A stretch of 64,000 nucleotides of DNA from positions 14,649,632 to 14,713,631 of the forward strand of contig NC_044923.1 of the NCBI RefSeq assembly GCF_003576645.1. The letters run 5' to 3'. Both the position numbers and the translations under genes were made by a program. Below are positions 1 through 11,548 of the stretch, one piece after another; the first letter of the stretch is position 1; every line of letters begins with the position of its first letter. The stretch comes from Ipomoea triloba. Taxonomy: Eukaryota > Streptophyta > Magnoliopsida > Solanales > Convolvulaceae. The notes beneath the pieces were generated by a model, which was not told the DNA's origin, did not search any database, and saw only the letters and a list, made by a program, of their open reading frames with translations.

Positions 1-450
1 TAATAATGCAATCCACATTCACATCAAAGTGAGAATATGCAGAACCAGAACACTAACATATAACCCCTTATTCCACTTCTTCACCAGCCAAATCTGATAT
101 AATGCAAAGCTCCTCAAAGTTTCCTTTACAATTAACCATTAAGAGATTTCCCAACTAAACATACCAAAGAATGCCCAATATAGTTACCAATAAAACCCAA
201 ATCACAGTAGCGAAATGCGAAGCAGTAACAGTGGAACTCAAGTGCAAACCAATCACAATTCGACTAAAAACTAATACTTTACGCCCTGAAGCTCTCTGAA
301 CCCTAACCTAACCATACACTACACAAAGCAAGCAAGCTAGCTACCCTCAAGCCAAAATTCAAACTTTTCAACTGCAGAATTCACGAGAAAGGCTTGAGCT
401 TCAAGCAAAGAAGCGTCGTCTCTAGAATTCAACAGTGCCCTTTGACTTAC

Positions 451-580
451 CGCCGGCAAAGACAAACGGCTTCAAGTTTTCAACTCCACTACTGGGGAGA
501 TCGCAACCCACCAAAAAGTCTTCAAATTCAGAGAATTCCGGAGCTAGGAAGTGGAAACCCAAACCCGGATCTGCCCGCAT
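451..580 (-). CDS. Possible first coding exon of a host gene (partial)
   Basis: Read on the minus strand, an ATG at 580 opens a 43-codon frame that ends at a consensus 5' splice site (GGCG|GTAAGT, donor at 450-445). The peptide starts MRADPGLGFHFLAPEF and is rich in acidic and aromatic residues; I do not recognise the family. Reading through the donor meets a TAG about ten codons later, so splicing is needed. The DNA to the left (1-445) is AT-rich and intron-like. A pyrimidine-rich leader lies upstream of the ATG. The rest of the gene would lie left of the window. It could instead be a chance short ORF. Donor and exon-like base composition are seen; the gene call is inference. Confidence 0.4.
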
Positions 581-1340
581 TTGAGTAGATCAAGAAATGT
601 AGAGATCGGTAGATCAACTCAACCTAGAAAAATGAATACAATTAACATAAATTCATGGGTGGGGTGGGGTGGGGTGGGGTATACAGGAACGCAGACAAGA
701 AGCACGTGAAAGATGGATTGCGAGGAGGGAAAGGTGAAAGTTGAGAGCAGAGCAGAGCAGGGAACAACTGGATTGATTTGGTAAGGAGAAGAAGCTTTCT
801 TCTTTGCTTCTCAGCAAGCTTTTCTGTAGTATTTTTGTTTTTGTTTTATTTTTCTTTTTATCTTCTTGGCAATGGCAGTAATAACTAATAATAATAATTC
901 ATGGAATTTGTTTGAGGAAATTAATTATAATTAGAAGCAGTAAGTAGATTCATGCGTTGGATGAAGACCCATATGCCTGCCTGCTTTTACACTGTTTACT
1001 TTTCTTTTCTGGCCATAAGATGGGATGTCGTTTGTGACGTCCCAATTCCCCAGATAAGGAACTACTGCTTGCCAATACGCTGCTTTTTCCATAGCCCGGT
1101 TAGAATGTTAGATCAGTGATTAATGAGATTATGTGTTTTTCTTTTTTTTTTTTCTTTAAACGAATACATTTTATAAATTAACAGGGTAAAATGTTTTGAT
1201 TATGATTGTTTTTTTAGCTGGATTTATGCCCATTGGAATAAACATCAATGATTAGAAGAGGTTTGCGACTAAAGTAGTTGTAATTTGACCAATAATAATT
1301 GACAAATAATTATCAAGTAATAATAGGGGTTATATTTGAG
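581..1340 (-). promoter_or_regulatory. Putative 5' leader and promoter side of the leftward gene
   Basis: On the minus strand this stretch runs into the ATG at 580. It has CT-rich tracts (780-830) typical of plant 5' leaders and a CCCCA pentamer repeat (657-680 as GGGGT on plus). A TTTTTCTAG|GTTG acceptor-like site near 627-620 could mark an intron in the leader. I could not fix a TATA box. The remainder is AT-rich intergenic sequence. Confidence 0.25.
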
Positions 1341-2720
1341 ATTAGGGTTGGGTGGTTTGGTTTGTTATCAAAAATCAAATGGTAACAAATTTTTAAAATT
1401 GAACGGTTCGGTTTAAAATCGAACCGAATAAAAAATCGTTCGGTCTCATATATACTCCGCCTTTGTAATCCACCTTCGGGTATCTACCATTTGCTTTGCC
1501 CTTTTGCTCCGTAACTTTGACCCTCCAATCCCTCCACTACTAATCGCCTAATTTACTCTGCATTTCACCCCTCGCATCCTCCATGTGGCATGTGATATTG
1601 CGATAGCACCAGGCCTTAATTACGGTGACCGTCCCTCACTTGCAATTGCGCTGAGTTTGTCGACGAGAGCGATGCACTTCCCCTGTCGACGAAGGTAGGC
1701 GACATTGTTTTCTTATAGTTTTCTACTCCGTCCTTCTAATCTTCTATTATAATATGAAATTTTCAACCTTAAAAGGATGGAATTTCCGGTCTTGAAGCCT
1801 GGAAATTTCCAACCTTCAAGGATGGAAAATCCTGTGTTAAAGGCCAGAAGTCGAAGACTGGAAATTTCATCCAATTTTTGGCACTTGCTTGATTCCATGT
1901 TCTTAACTTCTTATTGAACCTTAGCATTCATAATTTGTTTAGTTGATGAAGTTTCCATGTTCTTATTGAACTTTAGTTATATAAGGGATTTTGTGAATGT
2001 TGATTAGACTTCTATACTGATTATTGATTAATTAGGTTTACTGGACTTGTTGATTTAGTTTGAAAGTTCAATTCATCAATTGTTAAATAGTTGAAAATTG
2101 TTGTTTTAACTTTTACTAATTCTTGTTATGCAAATATTGACTATACAGTAGATAATTCTTCATATTGCCAACAAAACACCCCAACATCTACAAGTGAGCC
2201 AATCGAAGAATCAGTTCAACAAAAGAGGAAACGCTCTTCCACCAAAACCAATTGTTCCAAGGTTTGAGATATGAGCTCACTTTACAAGGTTAGAGGACAA
2301 CAAAGATATGCGTACATGTAATTATTGTGGTACATAATTTAATTGTCCAACACCCCATGACACTAATGATTTAAAGGCCCCATAATCAAAGATGTACTGC
2401 ATTTAAGAATAATCTTGAGAGTAAAACTCAAAAAACTGTAACCATATATGAAAGTGCAAGTGTTGTAAAATGTGGTAGTAGTAATCTTGTTATGATAGGG
2501 TTTAAATAAGATGCTTGTAGAAGGACAACTATTAAGATGGTTATGTTGGATGAATTACTTTTTCTTTTCTGATTCTGTCGGGGTTTAAACATTTCTGAAG
2601 TGTTGTTTGTCCAAAATATATTATCCCTTCAAGAAGAACAACCACAAGAGATGTAGTTGAAATGTACATGAAAGGAAAAGCTTTATTGAAGTTAATGATT
2701 AGTGAGTTAAGAGTGTTTCA
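1341..2720 (+). mobile_element. hAT transposon relic, 3' truncated
   Basis: The left part (about 1341-1445) has the GGTTTGGTTT and CGGTTCGGTTT/AAACCGAACCG style motifs common in subterminal regions of plant hAT elements. Downstream is recognisable but broken transposase sequence. No right terminus is visible: similarity stops near 2720, where an unrelated repeat begins. Left boundary and terminal repeat are uncertain. Confidence 0.45.
2240..2720 (+). pseudogene. hAT (Ac/Tam3-like) transposase fragment with BED zinc finger
   Basis: Frames must be switched to follow the protein. Around 2280-2350 there is a BED-finger-like stretch (HFTRLEDNKDMRTCNYCG) with its CxxC pair. Around 2515-2560 comes CRRTTIKMVMLDELLF, and 2599-2720 has SVVCPKYIIPSRRTTTRD followed by a helix-like stretch. 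This order matches the N-terminal half of plant hAT transposases. Several stops and frameshifts make it non-functional. The catalytic DDE part and the C-terminal dimerisation region are absent. Confidence 0.7.
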
Positions 2721-2829
2721 GGAATTGCAATTCAGTGGATAGGGTAGGAATTGAAATTACAGTGTTTGGTATGCAAGAATAGAAGTACATGGAATTGAAA
2801 GGTAATAAGTGACAAAATGACTAAAATGC

Positions 2830-3153
2830 CCTTATGTAGTAGTAGTAGCAGTAGTAGTAGCAGTAGGAGTAGCAGTAGCAGTAGTAGTAGCAGTAGCAGT
2901 AGTAGTAGCAGTAGTAGTAGCAGTAGTAGCAGTAGTTGTAGTAGCAGTAGTTGTAGTAGCAGTAGTAGTAGTAGCAATAGTAGCAGTAGTAGCAGTAGTA
3001 GTAGTAGTAGTAGTAGTAGTAGCAATAGTAATAGTAGTAGCAGTAGTAGTAGTAGTAAAAGCAGCAGCAGCAGTAGCAGTAGTAGTAGTAGTAGTAGTAG
3101 TAGAAGCAGCAGCAGCAGCAGTAGTAGTTAGTAGCAGAAGCAGCAGCATCAGC

Positions 3154-3183
<30 letters not shown>
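2830..3183. repeat. AGT/AGC trinucleotide microsatellite
   Basis: About 350 bp of interrupted (AGT)n and (AGC)n. Because the period is three, every frame stays open and predicts poly-Ser, poly-Leu or Ala/Thr homopolymers. These are not genes. Confidence 0.97.
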
Positions 3184-3184
<1 letters not shown>

Positions 3185-3639
3185 TGTAAACATATTACTG
3201 CATCTATCTCTTTTTTTTTTTTTTAATTCTTCTTGCTGCATCCTCACAGAATACATAATACATATATACACATCCAAAAGGGAGGGAATTTAGGGAAAGT
3301 AAAAGAAAGTGCATATATCATAAGAAACCTGGGGTTTGCTATAAGTTGCCACTGCATAGCACACGGTGAATTTCTTTCTGCATGAAAAAATGGCAGACAA
3401 GTGCAATATTTCATAAGGGTAATATTGTCTTCACAATCCCATTTTTCTCCCAAAAACTACTGAATTGTAATTCTTAAGGGGGGGGGGGGGTTCGAAATTG
3501 GAAATCAGCAAAAGGAGGGAATTGCAATTCGGCAAACGCAGTAGTTTCTCAATTCGTTGAATTCAAATTCAGCCCACCCTAAACTACATTGAACCAAACG
3601 CCCCGTAAGTGAGTTAGTTTTACACACACACACACACAA
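3184..3639. other. Non-coding stretch with homopolymer runs
   Basis: Holds a T run (3211-3223), a G run (3479-3490) and a (CA)n run (3622-3637). At 3592-3606 the reverse complement reads GGGGCGTTTGGTTC, a motif often found at ends of plant DNA transposons, so the microsatellite block 2711-3606 may be a MITE-like element. I could not pair this end with a convincing left terminus. Confidence 0.3.
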
Positions 3640-3836
3640 AGATAGTTTGTATCAAGAGAGTTACCTTTCATATTGTAATTCACGCTTTTACATTGAAGTC
3701 ATTCCATTGTAAATGCAATGTTTCATATTCTTCCAAGATAAATAAAACTTTCTTTGTCATCATTCTTTTACACCATATACACTTAGCATTTCTCATAGCT
3801 TTTTGATCCCTATAATCTTAAAATGGTATTAGAGCC
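3640..3836 (+). repeat. Possible copia-type LTR end with tRNA-Met primer site
   Basis: TGGTATTAGAGCC at 3824-3836 is one mismatch from the TGGTATCAGAGC primer site used by plant copia elements (initiator tRNA-Met). The sequence before it is AT-rich with AATAAA-like motifs, as in the R region of such LTRs. No coding sequence follows; another repeat begins at about 3915. The 5' LTR limit is not visible. Confidence 0.4.
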
Positions 3837-3914
3837 ATCGATTTGAAGCCTTGTAGCCATTGTTTAAAGTTGACAACTGAAGTTGATATAGTGTGTACGG
3901 TGAGGTGTAAAGAT

Positions 3915-4194
3915 GAATTAGATAAAACGAAGAGTCAAGACTCCCCAAGTGTCGGTCTCAAAGGAGGCAATGCGGAAGATTGCTTAGCTTTGATTCAAGT
4001 AAATGCGTGATGAAACATGTGAGGTTGTTAAAGAGTGTGTAGTGGCATTTGTAATTGGAGAGTTTGGAATCAAGTAAAGTAAACAAAATTGAAGTAACAA
4101 ATAGTAGTAAACAAGGGAATGAATTGTGCTAGCTATGTTGCCTCACGGTGTGTCTTTAGTAATGGAATAATGATTCAATCATGTTGGCCATTCA
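3915..4194 (-). repeat. Athila-type LTR fragment, left part
   Basis: Similar in the same direction to 25085-25350 (CGAAGAGTCAAGACTC and following sequence). It is interrupted at 4195 by a solo LTR and resumes at 7347. The copy at 25349 shows the uninterrupted site. Confidence 0.7.
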
Positions 4195-6180
4195 TGTAAT
4201 ACCCTGTATTTTTCTAACATTATTATTTTATCCTAAGGCGTTGACATTCATAAGTTATGATCTTCAGATATTTCAAAAGAATTTTTATAAGTGAGTATAG
4301 TTGTTATTAAGCTGCGATCGTGCGTCCCGGTCACGAACCGTAAAAATTTTAAGAGCTAGTATTCGGACCCGTTTGTCATAGGAAATGGATTTTTAGACAC
4401 CATACTATTATTCTGGAATTTCCTATTTAATTAGATTAGCTCATAGCAGCGAAAATTTATTTTGATCGTACATCGCTAAATTTCGCGGTGTACCGAACCT
4501 AGCCCAATTTTGAGGGTTAGTCTGGAATAAATTTTTAGTTTCGGAAATTATTCTATCTGGATTATTTTCCACCGAAACTTTATCTGTTTGGACCCCAACT
4601 GATAAGTTGGAAGATATTTTATTATTTTATTATTTTTTCCCTCTTAATCTTATCACATAAGATTGGGATCAATATAAAAGCCATTTTCCTCTCTTTTCTT
4701 CCCCACTTTGCCGAAATGCAAGAGAGAGAAGTGTGTGATCTCCATTGTTTTTCTTCCATTGAAACCATAGCTAAATTCCTTCTCAAGTCTCAAGAATATT
4801 CGGTAAGATTTCAATATTATTCAGTAGAAAGCTTTATATCCCTTCCTAGATCTTGAATCTAAGCTTAGTTTCTTAAAATATTGTGTTATGGTGTTGATTT
4901 TGATCCTAGGATTTTAAGGTGAAATTGGAGGAATCAACTCCAAAAGTCTTCTACTAGGATTAGAAACCCGGTCGAGGTAAGGAATTCCCTTAAGTTGGTT
5001 TAGTCACTTGAAATTAGATAATTGATTATTTGGTTGAAATATGGTGTTTTGGAGCTTTGGGAATATTTTTGTATACATGTTCATAGCTTGGATATGCTTG
5101 TATATGTTGTATTTATGTCCATATAGGCTTATACTTGTGAAAATAGTGAAAGGAAATCAGGGTAGATTCTGGCAGTAACTTCCGAGATTTATTGGGAAAA
5201 ATTGGTAAGGTATTTTGATCCTATTTTTTTTTAAAATTTTATAATGATCGGAGTAGTATAAGTATAGTTTTCGAATTTTTCTCAAAAACTGGTCCAGGGA
5301 GAAAAATTCTGGACAGCACACTGCCAAGGGCAAAAATGGAATTTTCTGTGTTTATTCGTGGACCAAAATGGCCAAAAATTTTTACGGACATCAAGTATTA
5401 TGAGTTGGGGTTCTACCATAAAAATTTCAAGTGAAAAAGAGTTCGGGAACTATTTTTACCGGCTCAATCTTTCGGACTGCGCCAAGCTGAATTACTGTCC
5501 AGAATAGGCATAACGTGTTGGACGCGGACCTGGACGCGCGTCCACTGCGCGTCCAGTGGAGTCCAGTAGGTTCAGAACTAGGCAGAAGGGGGCGGACGCG
5601 GTACCGGACATGCGTCCGTCGGGCGTTCAGCGGTGCGTCCATAGTGCGTCCACCGGGCGTCCAAGGGCGCGAAAATAAGATTAAATGGTGTAAGCTTGAT
5701 TATTGATTATTGATGTTTAGATGATGTGGTTGTTTGATGTTCGTGAGATCAAACTAAGCTTTGATTGTTGTTGATGTTAGATGATGGGGTGGTAAGGATC
5801 CTAAGAGATTATTAGGAGTATAAACATGATGATGTTGGACCGATTTTGATACTGATGATGGTGGCGTTTATTAAGCTTAATGGTGATTAGTATATTGCTA
5901 AATTATGGGTTATGGTAACTAATTAGTTTGATTATGGACTTATAATGATTAAGGATGCTTAGTGATAGTTGAAATAGGAATTTATGAGCTTTGTGTTGAG
6001 GTGTTTAAGTGCAAATATTATTGATTTTGGGAATGATTAAGGATTAATGATGAACTGATTATGTTAAGTATATTGATAATTGTTGGTGATGATGCTACTA
6101 TAATTAGAGGATAATTAGGCTTAGTTTCTAATCATGGTAATTTTTGACATTGATGATGGGTTAAGGGATCATAATTACGT

Positions 6181-6219
<39 letters not shown>

Positions 6220-7346
6220 AAAGTATGTTTATACTGTTTAAAGTGCATAAGTGAGAAAGTAAAGAATGAGACAAAATGAAATCACGGTGTGAAGTTGGAG
6301 GATATTCCTTTTTAGCATTCATAATGGAATCACAAACATTGGGCCCCAAAATGATTGGTGTTAACCACGTTGAGTAACCTTGTAGAAACATATCCAGGGT
6401 TACTAGAGCTAGTGACTAACCTGCGGGCTTGGAATCCCGACAAGGGGTGTGCACACTAAAGGTCCTAGATCTGCTTCCCCTAGTTGGAATAACTAGGTTG
6501 TGGTGAGGTGATGGAAATGAGAAGGAAATGGTGGTGTTAATTGGAATATCTTTAACTTTATTATGGTAAGCTGGTTATTACTATTTAAATGCTTATATAA
6601 TTATGACTGTGATGATGAGTATGATTATGGAGTACCGATGAGAATTGGATTGTAATATGGACTGAAATTTATGATAAGGAGCAAGATTAAGGATGTTAAT
6701 ATGAATGGTGCTAGGAATCGATTGATTCATAAATGGTTGACTATGGGTTCGTACCATTATAATAATAGTATTAAGAATGGATATATGTAGTGTTAGTGGA
6801 ATTTATATAAGTGTATAACTAGGTAGATGGATTTCAAGTAAGAGACAGGTGAATGTTGATTCACTAAACACTTTTTGTACAAGTCTTCATTGTTAACTTA
6901 TTTTCAGGTGAAATCTCATCAAATGGGTATAGTTACAAAACTCTCTTATGCGTGTTTTCAAACCTTTGTCTACTTTTAAGTGACATTGGATTTCCTTACT
7001 TAGCCGTCGCGCTAACTACACTTCAATGTGTTCTTATCAGTTGCAGATTAGTGTGGACCCCTGTAGCCCAGCGAGCTCTGAACAGAAGAGAAGTACAGGT
7101 TGAGGTCTACTCTATCTTAGAATAGATACTCTGGAAGGAGGACTTCCTTATGTATTAAGTTTGATATTGATGTTGTAGTTTGATGTTGTATTTTGAGGTT
7201 GTAAGTTTAGCCTTAACGTTTGGGTATAGGAGAGATACCTAAGCGTGGCGGTAACACCCAGTTTTCTGCTGGCTAGATGTAAGGTTCCGCGACGCATTAT
7301 CAGTGATTTTGTAATACAAGTAAGAGTTGAAAATTGGGGTGTTACA
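4195..7346 (+). mobile_element. Solo LTR, family A (3.15 kb)
   Basis: It begins TGTAATACCC and ends GGGGTGTTACA, and is flanked by a perfect 5 bp target duplication, ATTCA (4190-4194 and 7347-7351). The related sequence at 25345-25352 has a single ATTCA, giving the empty site. TG...CA ends plus a 5 bp duplication are the LTR-retrotransposon signature, and with no internal region this is a solo LTR left by recombination. It contains an (AT)n run (6182-6218) and a GC-rich block (5515-5670). No gene: the short ORFs within have no family features. Confidence 0.85.
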
Positions 7347-8010
7347 ATTCAAGAGTGTGATCTCATAATCCCCTTCCACATTTGTGGACTAAGGCCCTCC
7401 CCAATAGTGAGAATTGGCACAAAACTTAAGAAAAGTGAGATGAGTTGGATGAGTGAGAAAGGAGAGAGATAAAAATGGAGGTCACCCTGCAAGGAAGGGG
7501 ATTTTGCAGAAATTGTGGGTCCCATCTTTACTTTCTCCATCGCTCGAAGCGCGCGTTGTGCGCTATTTGCGCACCCAGATGGCGCGTAAATACTTTACTT
7601 TTTTTATTTTTTATTTTTCAGTTTTATTTTTTACTTATCTTTTTTCCCTCCACCTCATTTTCTCTTTCCTAATCACACTCCTCAAAATCTACACCAAAGT
7701 TTAACTATTGTGGTTGGCCTAAGGCTTCTTAGACTTAAGAGTACTTATTAGCAATCAAAAGCCTTAAGAGACATTTTATCAAACACCTAAGCTTCACACA
7801 TTCCTACTATTCCCAATCATGAAATTCCATAGGATCTAAGATTGCAAAAGCTATCTCTCAACTCATATCAACAAGCATGATAGAATCAAGATCTCAATCT
7901 CCTAAGAGATTAGCCAAATCTACCTAGGATCAAATCAATTCAACAATTAGCCACACATATTCATGGATTCAAAATCATAAAACCTACTTCAATCTAGAAA
8001 AATATGAATT
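7347..8010 (-). repeat. Athila-type LTR fragment, right part
   Basis: Continues the repeat broken at 4194 and parallels 25350-25800, including a shared stretch of the type CTAAGCTTCACAC and CCATAGGATCT. A divergent insert (about 7400-7690) with an alternating-GC palindromic core at 7541-7575 is not in the other copy. Confidence 0.65.
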
Positions 8011-8699
8011 GCAAATAGATCGTGGCCGACGACCTCCATGGCAACAGCAACTCCTCTCCTCCAGCGTTTTCCCGTTCGTGAAGAAGCTCCCCCTAGCTCG
8101 GAAGATATCTCTTCTTGCGACGGTGGGAATTGCAGCAGCGGCATGGATGGACTTCTCTGTTCCTCGGCGATGGTGATGTTCTCCTCTCGGCCTCTGGCGA
8201 GTGTGGTGACGGCATGGACGAGTTGGCAGCAACATTTCTCCCTTCTATTTAGGCAAGTGTAATACAGTAGGTAAGGCTTGTTATTTAGAATCCATATTTG
8301 TTGTTATAGTAATTAGATTATTAGTTTAGTATGGTTAGGCATTAATCCTTGTTAATGATCCTTAATTTTGATTATAGGTTCATGGTTTATAGAGGCAACC
8401 TTTGCCTAATGATTATCTTAGTTTAATTAGTGATTAGGCTAGTTATTAGTCATTATGAAATGATAATCATATTATTGTGTTTAATCATAGCTTAGGTAAT
8501 AGTGACCCTTATTAATGCCTAAGATTGATCTTGGTCCAATTAGTGATTGTTATGGACTCCGAGTAAGGACTTTGTTGGGCCAAATAGGGATCTTGATATT
8601 TTTATCGTTATGGCAGCCAATAGTGATGGTATTAGGTTGAATTAATTCTCAGGTTCATAATTGTGGACTTGCTTTGAGTCAAGCTTAGGATTAGTGATT
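8011..8699. other. Unassigned repeat-flanking DNA
   Basis: A GC-richer 230 bp stretch (8020-8250) is followed by AT-rich sequence with repeated TTAGTGATT-like words. TGTAATACAG near 8261 resembles a family-B LTR start, but the next 400 bp do not match the other B copies. No coding feature seen. Confidence 0.3.
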
Positions 8700-10649
8700 G
8701 CTTTTGGATTGTTAAAGCTTCAAGAGGTAATCTTCCATGTTACACTAAAACCTACTTTCACTCTTGAATATATGAATATTATTTGGTGTTGTGGAATCCT
8801 GTGGAATTTGGGTTTAGCCTTTGATTTGTTGGATTGTTGAACCTATATTGTGGATCTATGGACTTGTGTTCATTATCATTTCATTTTGATGTATATGAGT
8901 ATTTATTATTAGGGATTCCATGTAATATTTGGCCTCTGAGATGTGTAATCTGTGTAGTCTGATCATATTCTGTATACTGGATTGAATTACCGTGTATTCT
9001 GTTCTGGTCTGGGAGTGGTGTATTGGGATTGCACTTGTGGTGCGTTCGGGCGGTATAATATGTCCCGCCTGGGTGATCTGCAAGTGTACTGGTGGTCTGG
9101 GTTAACAGAAGAAGGGACTCCACTGGGTGGCCCCGTACCTTCTCGCAGAAGGGAACGGCGGATCACGGTGTTCAGCCGATGTATTCCGTTAGCGAGGGCG
9201 GTAGGTTGTAGCGGTCTAGTGTGTTCCGCCACTATGTTCCTTCAGTTCATTCTGGTTCTGTTCCAGTGATGGTTGATGGTTCGTTGACTTTGTTGTGTCA
9301 CCTGTGATTCTGGAATATGTCCTGAGCATGTTGTTGAGTATCCTTCCGTGATTGTTGAGTAATTATTCATTATCATTGGTCATTTATCTTAGACTATTGA
9401 GCTAGTATGGTTGATTGATTCTTGGTTGTTGTTCTGAGCATGCCTTGTGTCTATGTTTTGAATATGAGTTGATGAGTTGAGACCTTGAGTCCTTACGAGT
9501 ATTTCTTTGGCTTCTTGAGTCTTGGATACCCTTTGGGGAGTAGTTGATTGAGTTGTGGCTTTACTTGTGGGTGATATTATGAGAGGAATCGTGTGGGCTT
9601 CGTGCCTTCGTGCCTCTGTGGTAATGAGCTTTGTGCCTCTGTGGTTGGGCTTTGTGCCTCTGTGGTAATGGGCATTATATGCCTCTGTGGTCGGACTTTG
9701 TGCCTCGTGCCTCTGTGGTAATGGGCTATGCCTCTGTGGTCGGGCTTTGTGCCTCTGTGGTAATGGGCTTCGTGCCTTGTGCCTCTGTGGTAATGGGCAT
9801 TATATGCCTCTGTGGTTGGGCGTTGTGCCTCTGTGGTAATGGGTTTTTATGCCTCTGTGGTTGGGCTTTATGCCTCTCTGGTGAGACATTATTATTATGG
9901 TTTGGTATTATGGTGTGGTGTAATGGTTTGGTATTATGGTTTGGTGGTTGTGGTTTTGATCTTATCCTTTGTATCTTGGTTTGGGGTCACTCTAAGGGAG
10001 TGATGTGAGATTGTGTTGGGTTGGTTTCACTTGTGGTTATTCTATTGAACTTATGCTTTGATTGAGTCTTATTATAGAACTGTGATATTATGGATTCGTT
10101 CCTTGGTATTGGATTCACTTGGAAGTGTCCTTGGTTTTTGATTCATTTAGCATGTTGTTGTTGAGTCATCTGGCTTTAAATAAAGAACAGTCTCGTTGGT
10201 GCATATATTCTATATGCGTGTGTAAACCTATTTACAACCTATGTTATACTATGTATTTCTCACGAGTGTGAGTGGTTGATTACTTAGCATTCCTTTGCTA
10301 ATATTTTCTAACTGTTTTCCAGGTATGGAGTAGATTGAGCCGTGAGATCGCTAGCCTTAGATCTACTTCGCCTTATGAGTAGCTTAGTGATATATTGGGT
10401 TTGTTTAGACATTTTCAGGACTGCGCGCCTTAGACTCTGATTATGTATTGACTCATACAGCTATGTTTACTTTTGATGGATTAGTTGTGGATTTTGGCCT
10501 TAGCATCTAGGTGCAGACTTACCTAGATGTGGTATGACACCCTTTGAGTACTAGTATTGCTTCTGCTTTATTCTGTCTTTGTTCTGAGATTTGCTAGCTT
10601 TCATATTAAGTATTTGCCTATCTCAACGTGAAAATTTAGGGGTGTCACA
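8700..10649 (+). mobile_element. LTR family B, copy 1 (5' end unclear)
   Basis: Matches, in reverse complement, 55533-60560 (minus its nested insert) and 12042-24233 (minus its nested insert). It ends GGGGTGTCACA at 10649, the counterpart of the TGTGACACCCC start of the two minus-strand copies. It includes a GC-rich block (9040-9240) and a minisatellite (9600-9890). No coding sequence: it appears to be an LTR without internal region. The left limit is placed where similarity to copy 3 fades. Confidence 0.65.
9600..9890. repeat. About 45 bp minisatellite in LTR B, copy 1
   Basis: Tandem units contain GCCTCTGTGGTAATGGGC and GCCTCTGTGGTCGGGCTT half-units of 21-24 bp. The same array, in reverse complement and more regular, occurs at 56276-56637. 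Unit length near a multiple of three keeps long open frames that are not genes. Confidence 0.9.
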
Positions 10650-11101
10650 CCATCCAAGGGAGACAAGCAATCTGCATACTCTCTTCTCCTTGCTGAAAAC
10701 ATTTGCAATAAACTTGGGGTGAAGGTATCTACAATAAGCTGTTATCATTTTACCTTTCAGAGTTCCACTTTTTATTTAAAAAAAATTAAAAAAAATCTAT
10801 GCTACTTTTTCAAAACCTCCTCTCAATCTTTTGCTAGAAAAGAGGTTAGGGTAACAGAAGATATGGAATTTTATGTAATTTTTCTTGTGTATTTGGTGGC
10901 AATTGGGACATAATCTTGTTTGTAAATAATAAAGAGATGTTAGTGACCTACATAGCTATTGGATTACTTCCAGTTGCTAGGTAATTTTTCTTGGAACAAA
11001 TGGTTGCGACCATGTGATAATTGTGTCCATGTGATACTTCGCTGCAACTTTTAGAACCCTAGCAATCTGACACTAGTTGCTCTTTGTGAACAGAAGCAGA
11101 A
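10650..11101 (+). other. Non-LTR DNA between LTR B and the eL29 copy
   Basis: Directly after the LTR end there is an exon-like stretch (10656-10725) reading [20 protein letters not shown] in one frame and ending near a GTATCT donor-like site. I do not recognise it. The rest is AT-rich. It may be a captured gene fragment or the leader of the eL29 copy. Confidence 0.25.
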
Positions 11102-11288
11102 ATGGCAAAGTCAAAGAACCACACATCTCACAACCAGTCCTACAAGGCCACAAAAATGGCATCAATAGTGGAGTGGCTACTGAAAGCACTGCCATACCTC
11201 CACCAAAGGGATGGATCCCAAGTTCTTGAGGAACCAGAGGTTTGCCAGAAAGCACAACAAGAGTGGAGAGGGCTCCGCTGAGGAGTAG
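11102..11288 (+). pseudogene. 60S ribosomal protein eL29 (RPL29) pseudogene
   Basis: The ATG at 11102 starts MAKSKNHTSHNQSYKA, the conserved N-terminus of eL29, a small basic protein of the large ribosomal subunit. After AAGGC a one-base loss shifts the frame. The conserved C-terminal part ([20 protein letters not shown], then an acidic tail and TAG at 11286-11288) is read in the other frame. The middle, normally lysine-rich, is diverged. Total length fits the usual 60-62 codons. It is untranslatable as one protein. It may be a processed copy or a fragment carried by the CACTA element ending 250 bp downstream. Confidence 0.85.
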
Positions 11289-11396
11289 ATAACACTGTAG
11301 TTTCCAAGAATAGCATAATGTTATATGAGATTGTGTCTTAGAATTATTAGATAAGGAATGCTAGCAAATTGTTATACACCACTTTTTGAACTAAGT

Positions 11397-11535
11397 TTTC
11401 AATGTCGTTTGTGTTATCGTTATTTATAACCGACGTTGTATAGTTACTTTATAACATCGCCTACAACAACGTCGGTTAAAAACCAACGTTGTAGGGTCCA
11501 AATAATCGACGTTAAAAGTGTTTTTTGTACTAGTG
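11397..11535 (+). mobile_element. CACTA transposon terminus (right end)
   Basis: The reverse complement of 11517-11535 reads CACTAGTACAAAAAACACT, a CACTA-class terminal inverted repeat. Inside it are subterminal words of the type ACAACGTCGGTT in both orientations, the transposase-binding repeats expected of this class. The same words occur in the CACTA end at 50456-50893. The other terminus is not found in this window. Confidence 0.75.
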
Positions 11536-11548
11536 TGGCATGCTCATC

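Noticed and set aside
2732..3149. Poly-Ser, poly-Leu and Ala/Thr ORFs on both strands
   Set aside because: They are readings of a trinucleotide microsatellite.
4195..7346. DNA transposon with short inverted ends
   Set aside because: TG...CA ends with a 5 bp duplication fit an LTR; the short inverted match is normal for LTR termini.
9631..10008. 125-codon ORF with CASVVMG-like repeats
   Set aside because: Produced by the 45 bp minisatellite in LTR B; open in several frames and both strands.
11073..11255. Minus-strand 60-codon ORF
   Set aside because: Shadow of the plus-strand eL29 pseudogene.
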